Source: Micromonosporaceae bacterium (lineage in GTDB: Bacteria; Actinomycetota; Actinomycetes; Mycobacteriales; Micromonosporaceae). From it: a DNA stretch of 34,350 bases. The stretch spans positions 1 to 34,350 of the forward strand of contig JADGGF010000001.1 of NCBI GenBank assembly GCA_019690055.1, written 5' to 3'. The translations under genes were made by a program, and so were the position numbers. Positions 8,294-15,803 of this stretch are shown piece after piece. The first letter of the stretch is position 1, and each line of letters starts with the position of its first letter. The notes beneath the pieces are model-generated. The model was not told where the DNA came from and did no database searches. It saw only the letters and a program-made list of their open reading frames with translations.

Positions 8294-8959
8294 ATGCACG
8301 GCGCGACCTGGGTGGAGCAGGCGTTCAACCTCGCCTGTGGCCTGCTGTTGCTGACCGCGGTCGGCGCCCTGTGGCGCCGGGAGACCTCCGCGCTCATCCC
8401 GATCCTGACCGTCCAGGGTGGAGCACTGACCGCGATCGCCGTGATGCTCGCGGCCGGCCACCCGGACGGCGGGCAGGCCGTGCTCGTCGCAGTGGTGGTC
8501 GGGCTGCTGAAGGTGGTCATCATCCCGCTGCTGCTGCGCCGGGTGCACCGGCTCGTGCGCAACGCCCGCGAGACCCGACCCCTCGTCAACGTCGCCACCT
8601 CGCTGCTGGCCGCCGCCGGGCTGTGCCTGCTCGCCTACGCCGCCGCCCGACCTCTGGTCGCGGTGGCCGAGTCGCCCACGGCGCGGGCCACGCCCGTGGG
8701 GCTGAGCCTGGTGCTGATCGGGTTCTTCCTCGCCGCCACGCGACACCGGGCCATCTCGCAGATCGTGGGCCTGCTGCTGATCGACAACGGCATCGCGGCC
8801 ACCGCCTTCCTGGCCACCGACGGGGTGCCGCTCATCGTCGAGCTGGGCGTCTGCGCGGACCTGGTGCTCGCGGTGCTGGTGCTGCAGGTACTGACCGCGC
8901 GGATGGTGCACACGTTCGGCGACGGCGACCTCGACGACCTGCGGGAGCTGCACGACTGA
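8294..8959 (+). CDS. HyfE/NuoK-related membrane subunit (Rv0085/HycP-like)
   Basis: A 221-residue membrane protein with about six to seven helices. It starts HGATWVEQAFNLACGLLLL; the stretch VVVGLLKVVIIPLLLRRVHR and the Asp-containing helix ending LLLIDNGIAATAFL are typical of HyfE. ATG at 8294 is chosen because GGAGGG at 8283-8288 precedes it; the open frame upstream overlaps the NuoH-like gene. Its TGA shares one base with the next ATG. Position and size match Rv0085 (hycP). Confidence 0.9.
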   Translation: MHGATWVEQAFNLACGLLLLTAVGALWRRETSALIPILTVQGGALTAIAVMLAAGHPDGGQAVLVAVVVGLLKVVIIPLLLRRVHRLVRNARETRPLVNVATSLLAAAGLCLLAYAAARPLVAVAESPTARATPVGLSLVLIGFFLAATRHRAISQIVGLLLIDNGIAATAFLATDGVPLIVELGVCADLVLAVLVLQVLTARMVHTFGDGDLDDLRELHD

Positions 8960-10485
8960 TGAACCTCGCTCTGCTCGATCCCGTCGCCGGCCCGGTGGCC
9001 GGCGCGCTGCTCGGTCCCGTCGCCGCCCCGGTGGCCGGCGCGCTGCTCGCCGCCGTGCTGCCACGGCGGGTGGCCGCCTGGACCTCGCTGCTCGCCGCCG
9101 CCAGCGTGCTCGCCGCCGGCATCGCGCTCGCCGCCCACACGGGGCAGGGCGCGACGATCACCGCCGGGCTGCTGCGCGCCGACGCGCTCACCGCCTGGTT
9201 GGTGGTCGCCGTCGGCGCGGTCGCCACGGTCGCCTGCTGGGCGGGCGTACACCACCTGGCCGACCGAGCCCGCCACGGTGACCTCACTCCGGCCGCGGCG
9301 CGCCGCTACCTCGTGCTCGTGCAGGCCTTCCTGGCCTGCATGACCGTCGCGGTGATGGCGGCCAATGTTGGCCTGTTCTGGGTCGCGGTGGAGGCGACCA
9401 CGGTCGTGACCGCGTTCCTCGTGGGCCACCAGCGCACGCGGGCCAGCGTCGAGGCCGCCTGGAAGTACGTCGTGCTCTGCTCGATCGGCGTCGGTATCGC
9501 GTTGCTGGGCACAATCTGCGTCTACGCCGCCGCCATCGCCGCCGGCCCGGCTCCGCTCGGCGGCCTCGAGGCGCTGAACTGGTCCTACCTGAACCAGCAC
9601 GCGGCCCAGCTCGATCCGGGCCTGATGCGGTTGGCGGCCGGGTTGATCCTGCTCGGGTTCGGCGCCAAGGCCGGGCTCGTGCCGATGCACGCCTGGCTAC
9701 CCGACGCGCACAGCCAGGCGCCGGCCCCGGTCTCCGCCCTCATGTCCGGGGTCCTGCTGTCGGTCGCCTTCTACGGCATCCTCCGGTACAAGAGCGTCAT
9801 CGATGCCGCGCTCGGCCCCACGTACGTCCGGACCCTGCTGCTCGTCGCCGGCCTGGGTTCGCTGGCGCTGGCCGCCCTGCTGCTGATCGGTCAGCGCGAC
9901 TACAAGCGCCTGCTCGCCTACTCGTCGATCGAGCACATGGGGTTGATCGCGCTGGGCACCGCCATCGGCGGACGTCTGGCGATCGCCGCGGTGCTGCTGC
10001 ACATCCTCGGTCACGGACTGGCCAAGGCCGTCGCCTTCTGCGGCGCCGGGCACATCCTGCACCAGGTCGGCAGCCCGCTGATCACCCACGTGCACGGCGC
10101 CCTGGCCCGCACTCCGGCCACCGCGGGGCTGTTCGGCCTGGCCGTGGTCGCGCTGCTCGGCCTGCCCCCGTTCGCGCTGTTCGCCTCCGAGATCACCCTG
10201 GCCCGGGCCGGGTTCGCCGCCGGGATGGGCGCGGTCGTCGCCGCCGCCTTCCTGCTGGTGCTCGTCGCGTTCGCCGCGATCGCCCGCCGCGCCGCGGGCA
10301 TGCTCCTCACGCCGTCCCCGACGTCTCCGTCGGCCCCGGCCGAGCACCCCGGCCCCCGTCCCGGGCTGCGGTGGCTGCCGCTGGCCCTGGGGTTGGTCGC
10401 GGCGGCCGGGCTGGGGATCTGGCTCGGACCGCTGCAGCCACTGCTGGACAGCGCCGCCCTCATCGCCGCCGAGGGGATCCGATGA
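8959..10485 (+). CDS. HyfF/NuoN-M-like proton-translocating membrane subunit (Rv0086/HycQ-like)
   Basis: A 508-residue second antiporter-like subunit with about 14 helices. Ion-path landmarks are FWVAVEATTVVTAF (the TM Glu), FGAKAGLVPMHAWLPDAH (the Lys), APVSALMSGVLLS and LHILGHGLAKAVAF. The first 30 residues contain an in-frame duplicated 12-residue block (PVAGPVAGALLG then PVAAPVAGALLA), described as a separate repeat. ATG at 8959 overlaps the preceding TGA by one base; the stop overlaps the next ATG (ATGA). With the HyfB-like protein it gives the complex two predicted pump modules. Confidence 0.92.
   Translation: MNLALLDPVAGPVAGALLGPVAAPVAGALLAAVLPRRVAAWTSLLAAASVLAAGIALAAHTGQGATITAGLLRADALTAWLVVAVGAVATVACWAGVHHLADRARHGDLTPAAARRYLVLVQAFLACMTVAVMAANVGLFWVAVEATTVVTAFLVGHQRTRASVEAAWKYVVLCSIGVGIALLGTICVYAAAIAAGPAPLGGLEALNWSYLNQHAAQLDPGLMRLAAGLILLGFGAKAGLVPMHAWLPDAHSQAPAPVSALMSGVLLSVAFYGILRYKSVIDAALGPTYVRTLLLVAGLGSLALAALLLIGQRDYKRLLAYSSIEHMGLIALGTAIGGRLAIAAVLLHILGHGLAKAVAFCGAGHILHQVGSPLITHVHGALARTPATAGLFGLAVVALLGLPPFALFASEITLARAGFAAGMGAVVAAAFLLVLVAFAAIARRAAGMLLTPSPTSPSAPAEHPGPRPGLRWLPLALGLVAAAGLGIWLGPLQPLLDSAALIAAEGIR
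8980..9051 (+). repeat. 36-bp in-frame tandem duplication
   Basis: Two adjacent 36-bp units (8980-9015 and 9016-9051) agree at 33 of 36 positions. They encode 12-residue repeats in the first TM region of the HyfF-like subunit, probably from replication slippage. Confidence 0.8.
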
Positions 10486-12005
10486 CCGAACGCGCCACCG
10501 TCGATGTCAACAGCGCCGATGAGTTGCGGGAGCGCACCGCCCGGTTGCTCGGCGACGGGTTCCGGCTCGCCCTCGTGGCGGCGCACCACGACGCCTTGCG
10601 TGTCGGGGACGCCGCGCACCTTGGGGACGACGCGCAGATCCGGATCGTCTACCTGTTCACCGCCGGCCCGCCCGACCGGCGCCTGGAACTGGTGTGGCGC
10701 ACCGACGCGCCCCACCCGACCGTACCGAGCATCGCGGCCCTGTCGTTCCCCGGCAGCCGGTTCGAACGGGAGATGCACGACCTGTACGGCGTACGGCCCG
10801 ACGGGCACCCCATGCTGCGGCCCCTGGTGCACCATCCACACTGGCCGGACGGCTGGTACCCCATGCGCCGCGACGCCGGGCCCCGTCCCCCGCTGCAGGC
10901 CCACCGGCCGTTCCCGTTCCTCACCGTGGCCGGCGACGGCGTCTACGAGATCCCGGTCGGCCCCGTCCACGCTGGACTAATCGAACCTGGCCACTTCCGG
11001 TTCTCGGTGGTGGGCGAGACGATCCTCCGTCTCAAGGCCCGCCTCTGGTACGTCCACAAAGGAATCGAGAAGCTCGCCGAGGGCCGGACCGTCCTGGAGA
11101 ACCTGCCGCTCGCCGAGCGCGTCTCCGGCGACACGGCGATCGGCCACGCCCTGGCCTACTGCCTGGCCGTCGAGGACGCCCTCGGCCTCGAGGTCGGCGA
11201 GGACGTCGCCGCTGTCCGGTCCGTGCTGCTCGAGCTGGAGCGCCTGCACAACCACGTCGCCGACATCGGCGCCATCTGCAACGACGTCGCCTTCGGCATC
11301 GCCCACGCCCACACCCAGCGCATCCGCGAGTCGCTGCTGCGCCTCAACAAGGCGGTCACCGGTCACCGCCTGCTGCGGGGCGGCGTCGTCCCCGGAGGCG
11401 CGCAGATCGCCACTGGGCCGGACCTGCGCACCGTGGCGACGGCGGCCCGCGACCTCGCCGAGGTCGTCGCCTACGCGCTCGACCACAGCGTCGTCCGCGA
11501 ACGCCTGACCGGCACGGCCGTCCTCACCGCCGACCAGGCCCGCGACACGGGCGCACTCGGGTACGTCGCCCGGGCCAGCGGCCTGGCCTACGACGCCCGC
11601 GTGGCCCACCCGTTCCTCGCCAGCGGTCCCGAGGTCACCGTGGTCACTCGGGACACCGGCGATGTGCTCGCGCGGTTCCTGGTCCGCGCCGACGAGGCCC
11701 AGCACAGCGCCGCGCTGGTCCAGGCGCTCGCCCCGGCCCTGCCCACCGGCCGGATCGGGGTCACGGATGCCGGCCCGACCGGCGGCGCGACGCGCTCCGG
11801 CGTCGGCATCGTCGAAGGCTGGCGCGGCACGATCGTCCACCGGGTCGAGATCGGTCCCGACGGGCGCCTGCGCCGATGGAAGATCGTCGACCCATCCTTC
11901 CTCACGTGGCCTGCCCTGCCCCTGGCCATGGCCGACACGATCGTGCCCGACTTCCCGCTGGCCAACAAGAGCTTCAATCTCTCCTACGCCGGCAACGACT
12001 TGTAG
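10482..12005 (+). CDS. HyfG/HycE-like NuoC-NuoD fusion large subunit without NiFe ligands (Rv0087-like)
   Basis: A 507-residue peripheral subunit. Residues about 1-140 are the NuoC-like domain (FEREMHDLYGVRPDGHPMLR). The rest is the NuoD/hydrogenase large-subunit domain (IPVGPVHAGLIEPGHFRF, LWYVHKGIEKLAEG). In true group 4 hydrogenases two CxxC motifs bind nickel and iron. Here the first reads ERVSGDTAIGH, with S215 and T218 at the cysteine places. The C-terminus, FPLANKSFNLSYAGNDL, has no cysteine at all and ends without a maturation-protease tail. It therefore cannot form a NiFe site. It belongs with the energy-converting hydrogenase-related (Ehr) proteins; the electron partner is unknown. 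ATG at 10482 overlaps the previous stop. Confidence 0.93.
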   Translation: MTERATVDVNSADELRERTARLLGDGFRLALVAAHHDALRVGDAAHLGDDAQIRIVYLFTAGPPDRRLELVWRTDAPHPTVPSIAALSFPGSRFEREMHDLYGVRPDGHPMLRPLVHHPHWPDGWYPMRRDAGPRPPLQAHRPFPFLTVAGDGVYEIPVGPVHAGLIEPGHFRFSVVGETILRLKARLWYVHKGIEKLAEGRTVLENLPLAERVSGDTAIGHALAYCLAVEDALGLEVGEDVAAVRSVLLELERLHNHVADIGAICNDVAFGIAHAHTQRIRESLLRLNKAVTGHRLLRGGVVPGGAQIATGPDLRTVATAARDLAEVVAYALDHSVVRERLTGTAVLTADQARDTGALGYVARASGLAYDARVAHPFLASGPEVTVVTRDTGDVLARFLVRADEAQHSAALVQALAPALPTGRIGVTDAGPTGGATRSGVGIVEGWRGTIVHRVEIGPDGRLRRWKIVDPSFLTWPALPLAMADTIVPDFPLANKSFNLSYAGNDL

Positions 12006-12022
12006 GCCGATCTGAGCAGCTC

Positions 12023-13009
12023 CTACGGGCGGAGCGACCGCTCGCGCGCCTCGTCGATGACCTCGGCCACCGGGCGGCGCGGCGTGGCCGGGGCCGGATC
12101 GCCGTACCCGATCCGCAGCACCATCTGGGGCGTGCCGGGGCGGCCGAGGGCGATTCGCAACTGCTCCCGGGCCGCACCGACCTCGATCGGCTGGGACAGC
12201 ATGGAGCTGGCCAGGCCGTGGTCGGTGATGGTGAGCAGCACGTGCTGCAGCGCGTAACCGGCCTGCAGCTGGTCCCGGTGAGTGTTGCCGGTCGTGCCCA
12301 GCACGCCGACGAGCGGCTCCTCCCGGGGGTCCGTCGCGGCGCGGACGAGCTCGCCGAACGGCCGCTGGGGCAGCAGATCCTGCGGCCCCACGCTGAGCCC
12401 GCCGGCCCCGGCCGGGACGCCGTCGATCGCACGACCGTCGCGCCGGGTCCACGCCGCGAGCTCGGACGCGTAGGCGGTGTTGCGCAGCAGGACCCGGTTG
12501 GCCGCGTGGGCGATCTCGCTGACCGCGGCGAGCGGGACCGGGCCGACCACCAGGTCCAGCCAGGCGCCGGCGCTGGCCGCCGCCTGGATCATGGCGATGC
12601 GGGCCGCGGACGGTACCGGCTCCGGGCGGAAGGGCCGGCGGTTGCTGCGGCGGTACGGAATCGCCCGAAACAGCCGTTCCTGGGCGGGCGTCGGGGGCCG
12701 CGCGGGCTCGGGGCGCAGCGCGGCCATCAGCGTGGGCTGGGCCGGGTCCGGGCGCCAGTGCACGGACAGCGGCGTCCCGTTAACCGCGAAAGCGAGCGCC
12801 AGGTTGTACGTCGCCGCCCCGCAGGCGATGCGGACGGCCCATCCGTCGGGATCGGCGACGGGCGGCGTCCGGCCGGGGTCGGCCAGGACGTGGACCTCGT
12901 CCCCGTCGAGGCGAAACCGCCAGGGCTGGCTGTTGTGCAGCGACGGGGCCAGGATCGCAGCCTCGACGGCGAGACGGAACTCGCGGTCGCTGATCGACAC
13001 GGGCGTCAC
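12023..13009 (-). CDS. Acg-like nitroreductase-family protein (DosR-regulon type)
   Basis: A 328-residue flavin-fold protein of the Acg family (M. tuberculosis Rv2032, Rv3127, Rv3131). The hallmark LAPSLHNSQPWRF is near the N-terminus, and RAIPYRRSNRRPFR and LQAGYALQHVLLTITDHGL follow in family order. Members look like two degenerate nitroreductase halves; for Acg, FMN storage without reductase activity has been proposed. GTG at 13009 is chosen because GGAGGG lies 5 nt before it (13015-13020); an in-frame upstream start at 13075 would add 22 residues unlike the family. It converges on the hydrogenase-like operon with 17 bp between stops and diverges from dosR across a shared region with DosR boxes. 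Confidence 0.88.
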   Translation of the reverse strand: MTPVSISDREFRLAVEAAILAPSLHNSQPWRFRLDGDEVHVLADPGRTPPVADPDGWAVRIACGAATYNLALAFAVNGTPLSVHWRPDPAQPTLMAALRPEPARPPTPAQERLFRAIPYRRSNRRPFRPEPVPSAARIAMIQAAASAGAWLDLVVGPVPLAAVSEIAHAANRVLLRNTAYASELAAWTRRDGRAIDGVPAGAGGLSVGPQDLLPQRPFGELVRAATDPREEPLVGVLGTTGNTHRDQLQAGYALQHVLLTITDHGLASSMLSQPIEVGAAREQLRIALGRPGTPQMVLRIGYGDPAPATPRRPVAEVIDEARERSLRP

Positions 13010-13080
13010 CTCTTCCCTCCGGTCATCCCCCCACGGTGCCCAGTACGCACCGTTTCGGGCAGGGCCAGAGGTCACGAGCT

Positions 13081-13096
13081 GGGTGACCTTTCACCC
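13081..13096. promoter_or_regulatory. Inverted repeat in the nitroreductase-dosR gap
   Basis: GGGTGA and TCACCC flank the 4-bp spacer CCTT, a perfect 6-bp inverted repeat, about 70 bp upstream of the nitroreductase start. Its 6-4-6 layout resembles a DosR box, but the conserved GAC/GTC core is missing. It may be a diverged DosR box or another regulator's site. Confidence 0.35.
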
Positions 13097-13133
13097 GATG
13101 TCGACGAGAGGCCACCCGAAATCGGCCCGTCGC

Positions 13134-13198
13134 GGGACGGTCGTTCGCGCATATCGGGACTTTCGTCCCGGCACGACCCATGGGTCATCGGGTATGAA
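13134..13198 (+). promoter_or_regulatory. Tandem DosR boxes and leaderless promoter of dosR
   Basis: The proximal box at 13155-13170 is CGGGACTTTCGTCCCG, an almost exact match to the mycobacterial DosR consensus arms GGGAC/GTCCC. A weaker box, GGGACGGTCGTTCG, is at 13134-13147. Their centres are 22 bp apart, two helical turns. TATGAA at 13193-13198 is a candidate -10, six nt before the ATG at 13205, which has no Shine-Dalgarno. If transcription starts at that ATG, the boxes centre at -42.5 and -64.5, the classic activator positions. This implies positive autoregulation of dosR. The divergent nitroreductase may share the boxes. Confidence 0.8.
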
Positions 13199-13204
13199 TG
13201 AGCA

Positions 13205-13840
13205 ATGATCCGTGTGTTCCTGCTTGACGACCACGAGGTGGTCCGCGCCGGGCTGAAGGAGCTGCTGCAGCACGACGGCGACATTGAGGTCGTCGGCGAG
13301 TCCGGCTCCGCGCAGGAGGCGGCTCGCCGCATACCTGCGCTGCGGCCCCACGTGGCCGTGCTGGACGCACGGCTGCCCGACGGCAACGGTATCGACGTCT
13401 GCCGCGAGATTCGTTCGGTCGACCCCAGCATTCAGGGGTTGATCCTCACCTCGTACGAGGACGACGAGGCGCTCTTCGCCGCGATCATGGCCGGGGCCGC
13501 CGGGTACGTGCTCAAGCAGATCAAGGGCACCGACCTGGTCGACACGATCCGGCGGGTGGCGGCGGGCCAGTCGATGCTCGACCCGGTCGTCACCCAGCGG
13601 GTCCTGGAGCGGATCCGGCACGGGGTGGAGACCCCGGACGAGCTCGCCGTGCTCACCGAGCAGGAACGGCGGATCCTTGTCCACATCGCCGAGGGCCTGA
13701 CCAACCGGGAGATCGCGGCCAAGATGTTCCTGGCCGAGAAGACGGTCAAGAACTACGTGTCAAGCCTGCTCGCCAAGCTCGGCCTGGAGCGGCGCACGCA
13801 GGCGGCCGTGCTGGCCACCCGCCTGCTCGGCAAGCGCTAG
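13205..13840 (+). CDS. dosR: DosR/DevR-type NarL-family response regulator
   Basis: A 211-residue two-component regulator, cytoplasmic. The receiver domain (1-120) has acidic D8-D9, phospho-acceptor D54 in AVLDARLPDG, T82 and K104, all at the same numbers as M. tuberculosis DosR. The LuxR-type HTH (about 148-205) has the recognition helix with K179, K182 and N183 in AEKTVKNYVSSLLAKLG, again at the DosR numbers known to contact the box. The closing ERRTQAAVLATRLL is also DosR-like. No Shine-Dalgarno precedes the ATG; translation is probably leaderless. The kinase gene lies downstream on the opposite strand rather than in the same operon. Its own promoter holds DosR boxes. Confidence 0.95.
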   Translation: MIRVFLLDDHEVVRAGLKELLQHDGDIEVVGESGSAQEAARRIPALRPHVAVLDARLPDGNGIDVCREIRSVDPSIQGLILTSYEDDEALFAAIMAGAAGYVLKQIKGTDLVDTIRRVAAGQSMLDPVVTQRVLERIRHGVETPDELAVLTEQERRILVHIAEGLTNREIAAKMFLAEKTVKNYVSSLLAKLGLERRTQAAVLATRLLGKR

Positions 13841-13877
13841 CCGGGGCGGGACCTGGCCTCTTGCCACAACTAGACTT

Positions 13878-13892
13878 GCGGCCTCGGGCCGC
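13878..13892 (+). terminator. Short GC hairpin after dosR
   Basis: GCGGCC, loop TCG, GGCCGC: a perfect 6-bp stem 38 bp after the dosR stop. No T-run follows. It may end dosR transcription or, being symmetric, work for the convergent kinase transcript. Confidence 0.4.
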
Positions 13893-14030
13893 GTGGACCT
13901 GGACTGATCAATCTGGCTGCTGACCAAGCACCGGAGTGTTCCTTACATGACGAGCGAGCGAGGAGGGAAGGCCACGCATCAAGGGCCCGAGGCCGTGCGA
14001 GCGCCAGCGAGCACCAGAATTTAGGAAACC

Positions 14031-14066
14031 CGAAGCCATAGTTAGGTACGAAGCCATAGTTGGTTA
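14031..14066. repeat. Two tandem 18-bp repeats at the kinase stop codon
   Basis: Units 14031-14048 and 14049-14066 agree at 16 of 18 positions and begin CGAAGCCATAGTT. The second unit ends on the stop codon of the sensor kinase. The rest of the 13841-14063 gap holds only the hairpin at 13878 and purine-rich sequence; no convincing gene was seen there. Confidence 0.65.
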
Positions 14067-15803
14067 CGAGGGCACGGACCACTCGAGGACCGTGCCGTGC
14101 GGCGTGTTGTCGCGTACGTCCATCGTGCCGCCCAGGCGCTCGGCCCGGGCGGTCAGGTTCTTTAGGCCGCTGCGCCGGGCCGTGGGCGGTATTCCCCGGC
14201 CGTTGTCGGCGACTCGCAGCGTGATCGTGCCGCCGCGGGCCTGCACGAGAATGTCCACGGCGGTCGCGCCCGCGTGTCGGACCACATTGGACAGTGCCTC
14301 CCGCAGCACGGCGAGCACATCGGCGCGCACTTCGGTGGGCACCGCGCTGTCGAGCGGCCCCACCAGCTCCAGGCTCGGGCGGAAGCCGAGCTGCTCGGCG
14401 GAGGCGGCGACGATCTCCCGAATCTCGGTGCGCAGGGCGGCGGTCATCGGCGTACGGAGTTCGAAGATCGCCGACCGGATGTCGCGGATCGTCGCGTCGA
14501 GACCATCGACGGCGCTGTTGATCCGCTCCTGCACCTCGGGGCGGGGGGACAGCCGGGCCACGGTCTGCAGCTGCATGCCCGTGGCGAACAGCCGTTGGAT
14601 CACCACGTCGTGCAGGTCGCGGGCGATGCGCTCCCGATCCTCGAGGATCACGAACATCTCGCGCTCCTCCTGCGCCAGCGCCCGCTCGAACGCCAGGGCG
14701 GCCTGGGCGGCGAACGTGCCCAGCATCGTCGACTCGTCCTCGCGGTCGGCCTGACCGTCGGGGCCCACGACCACGAGCAGGCCGTGCAGCGATTCGACCG
14801 ATGCCAGGGGAACGATGATCGCCGGGCGCTCGGGCAGCCGAACGGGCAGCGGAGCCGCCTTGGTGATGTCGTCGACGACGACCTGCCGCCGGGACTGGAG
14901 GACCTCGCGGAAGATCTCGTGGTCGGCCGGGACCACGGCCCCGGCCAGCCCCCGGCGGACCTCGTCGGTGACCTCATCCGCCGCCTCGACCACCTCGACG
15001 GTCAACACGCCGGCCTCGTCGTCGTGGACGAGCACGAGCACCAGGGCGGCTTCGGCCACCTCCCGGGCGCGGCGGGCGATCAACGCCAGCGCCTCGCTCC
15101 GGCGGACGTGGCCCACGAGCAGGTTGCTGATCTCCGACGAGGCGGCCAGCCAGCGTTGCCGGCGCTGGGCCACCGAGTACAGCCGCGCGTTGTCGATCGC
15201 CACGCCCGCCGCCGCGGCCAGGGCCACGACGATCTGTTCGTCGTCCTCGGTGAACTCCGCCCCGTCGCGCTTCTCGGCCAGATAGAGGTTGCCGTAGACG
15301 TGATCGCGGATGCGTACGGGCACACCGAGAAAGCTGCGCATGGGCGGATGGTTCGGGGGAAAGCCGTACGACTTGGGGTGCGCCGTGACGTCGGCCACCC
15401 GGACCGGTCGAGGGTCATCGATAAGCAGGCCCAGTACCCCACGCCCGGTCGGTGGCGCGCCGATCGCGGCGTGCTCGGCCGGGCTCAGCCCGTGGGCGAT
15501 GAACTCGACCAGTGTGCGGTCGGACCCGATCACACCGAGCGCCCCGTACCGCGCACCGGCGAGCTGGCAGGCGGAGGCCACGATGCGCTCGAGAGTGCCC
15601 CGCAGATCCAGATCCGACCCGATCGATACGACCGCGTCCAGCAGCGCCCGCAGCCGCTCCCGGCTGGTGACCACCTCACCCACCCGGTCCAGCAGCTCCG
15701 ACAGCAGCTCGTCCAGACGCACCCGGGACAACGTGGGCAGGCCCAGGGTCGGTGTCTCGCGCGCGGTGCTCGACTCCGGCTGGTCCGGCGGATTCGCGGT
15801 CAC
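14064..15803 (-). CDS. dosS: DosS/DosT-like heme-GAF sensor histidine kinase
   Basis: A 579-residue soluble kinase predicted to sense O2, NO or CO and phosphorylate DosR. GAF-A (about 63-205) contains SYGFPPNHPPMRSFLGVPV, in which H152 aligns with the heme ligand H149 of M. tuberculosis DosS. GAF-B spans about 230-375. The dimerisation/phospho-acceptor helix has H398 in RIARDLHDVVIQRLFATGMQ. The ATPase domain (about 480-578) has LREALSNVVRHAGA and DNGRGIPP. No TM helix is present. GTG at 15803 overlaps the stop of the P-type ATPase (GTGA), so it is co-transcribed and probably translationally coupled. It converges on dosR. Heme binding is inferred from the conserved His, not shown. Confidence 0.93.
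   Translation of the reverse strand: MTANPPDQPESSTARETPTLGLPTLSRVRLDELLSELLDRVGEVVTSRERLRALLDAVVSIGSDLDLRGTLERIVASACQLAGARYGALGVIGSDRTLVEFIAHGLSPAEHAAIGAPPTGRGVLGLLIDDPRPVRVADVTAHPKSYGFPPNHPPMRSFLGVPVRIRDHVYGNLYLAEKRDGAEFTEDDEQIVVALAAAAGVAIDNARLYSVAQRRQRWLAASSEISNLLVGHVRRSEALALIARRAREVAEAALVLVLVHDDEAGVLTVEVVEAADEVTDEVRRGLAGAVVPADHEIFREVLQSRRQVVVDDITKAAPLPVRLPERPAIIVPLASVESLHGLLVVVGPDGQADREDESTMLGTFAAQAALAFERALAQEEREMFVILEDRERIARDLHDVVIQRLFATGMQLQTVARLSPRPEVQERINSAVDGLDATIRDIRSAIFELRTPMTAALRTEIREIVAASAEQLGFRPSLELVGPLDSAVPTEVRADVLAVLREALSNVVRHAGATAVDILVQARGGTITLRVADNGRGIPPTARRSGLKNLTARAERLGGTMDVRDNTPHGTVLEWSVPS

Noticed and set aside
10482..12005. Annotation as formate hydrogenlyase/NiFe hydrogenase large subunit
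   Set aside because: All four NiFe-ligating cysteines are absent, and no maturation or formate dehydrogenase genes are present.
10694..13201. 835-codon plus-strand frame across the large subunit, nitroreductase and gap
   Set aside because: Arg/Pro/Gly-rich translation that crosses well-supported genes on both strands; no ribosome site or domain.
13870..14082. Small 70-codon minus-strand frame in the dosR-kinase gap
   Set aside because: No ribosome site or family match; it is composed of the 18-bp repeats and the kinase 3' end in another frame.
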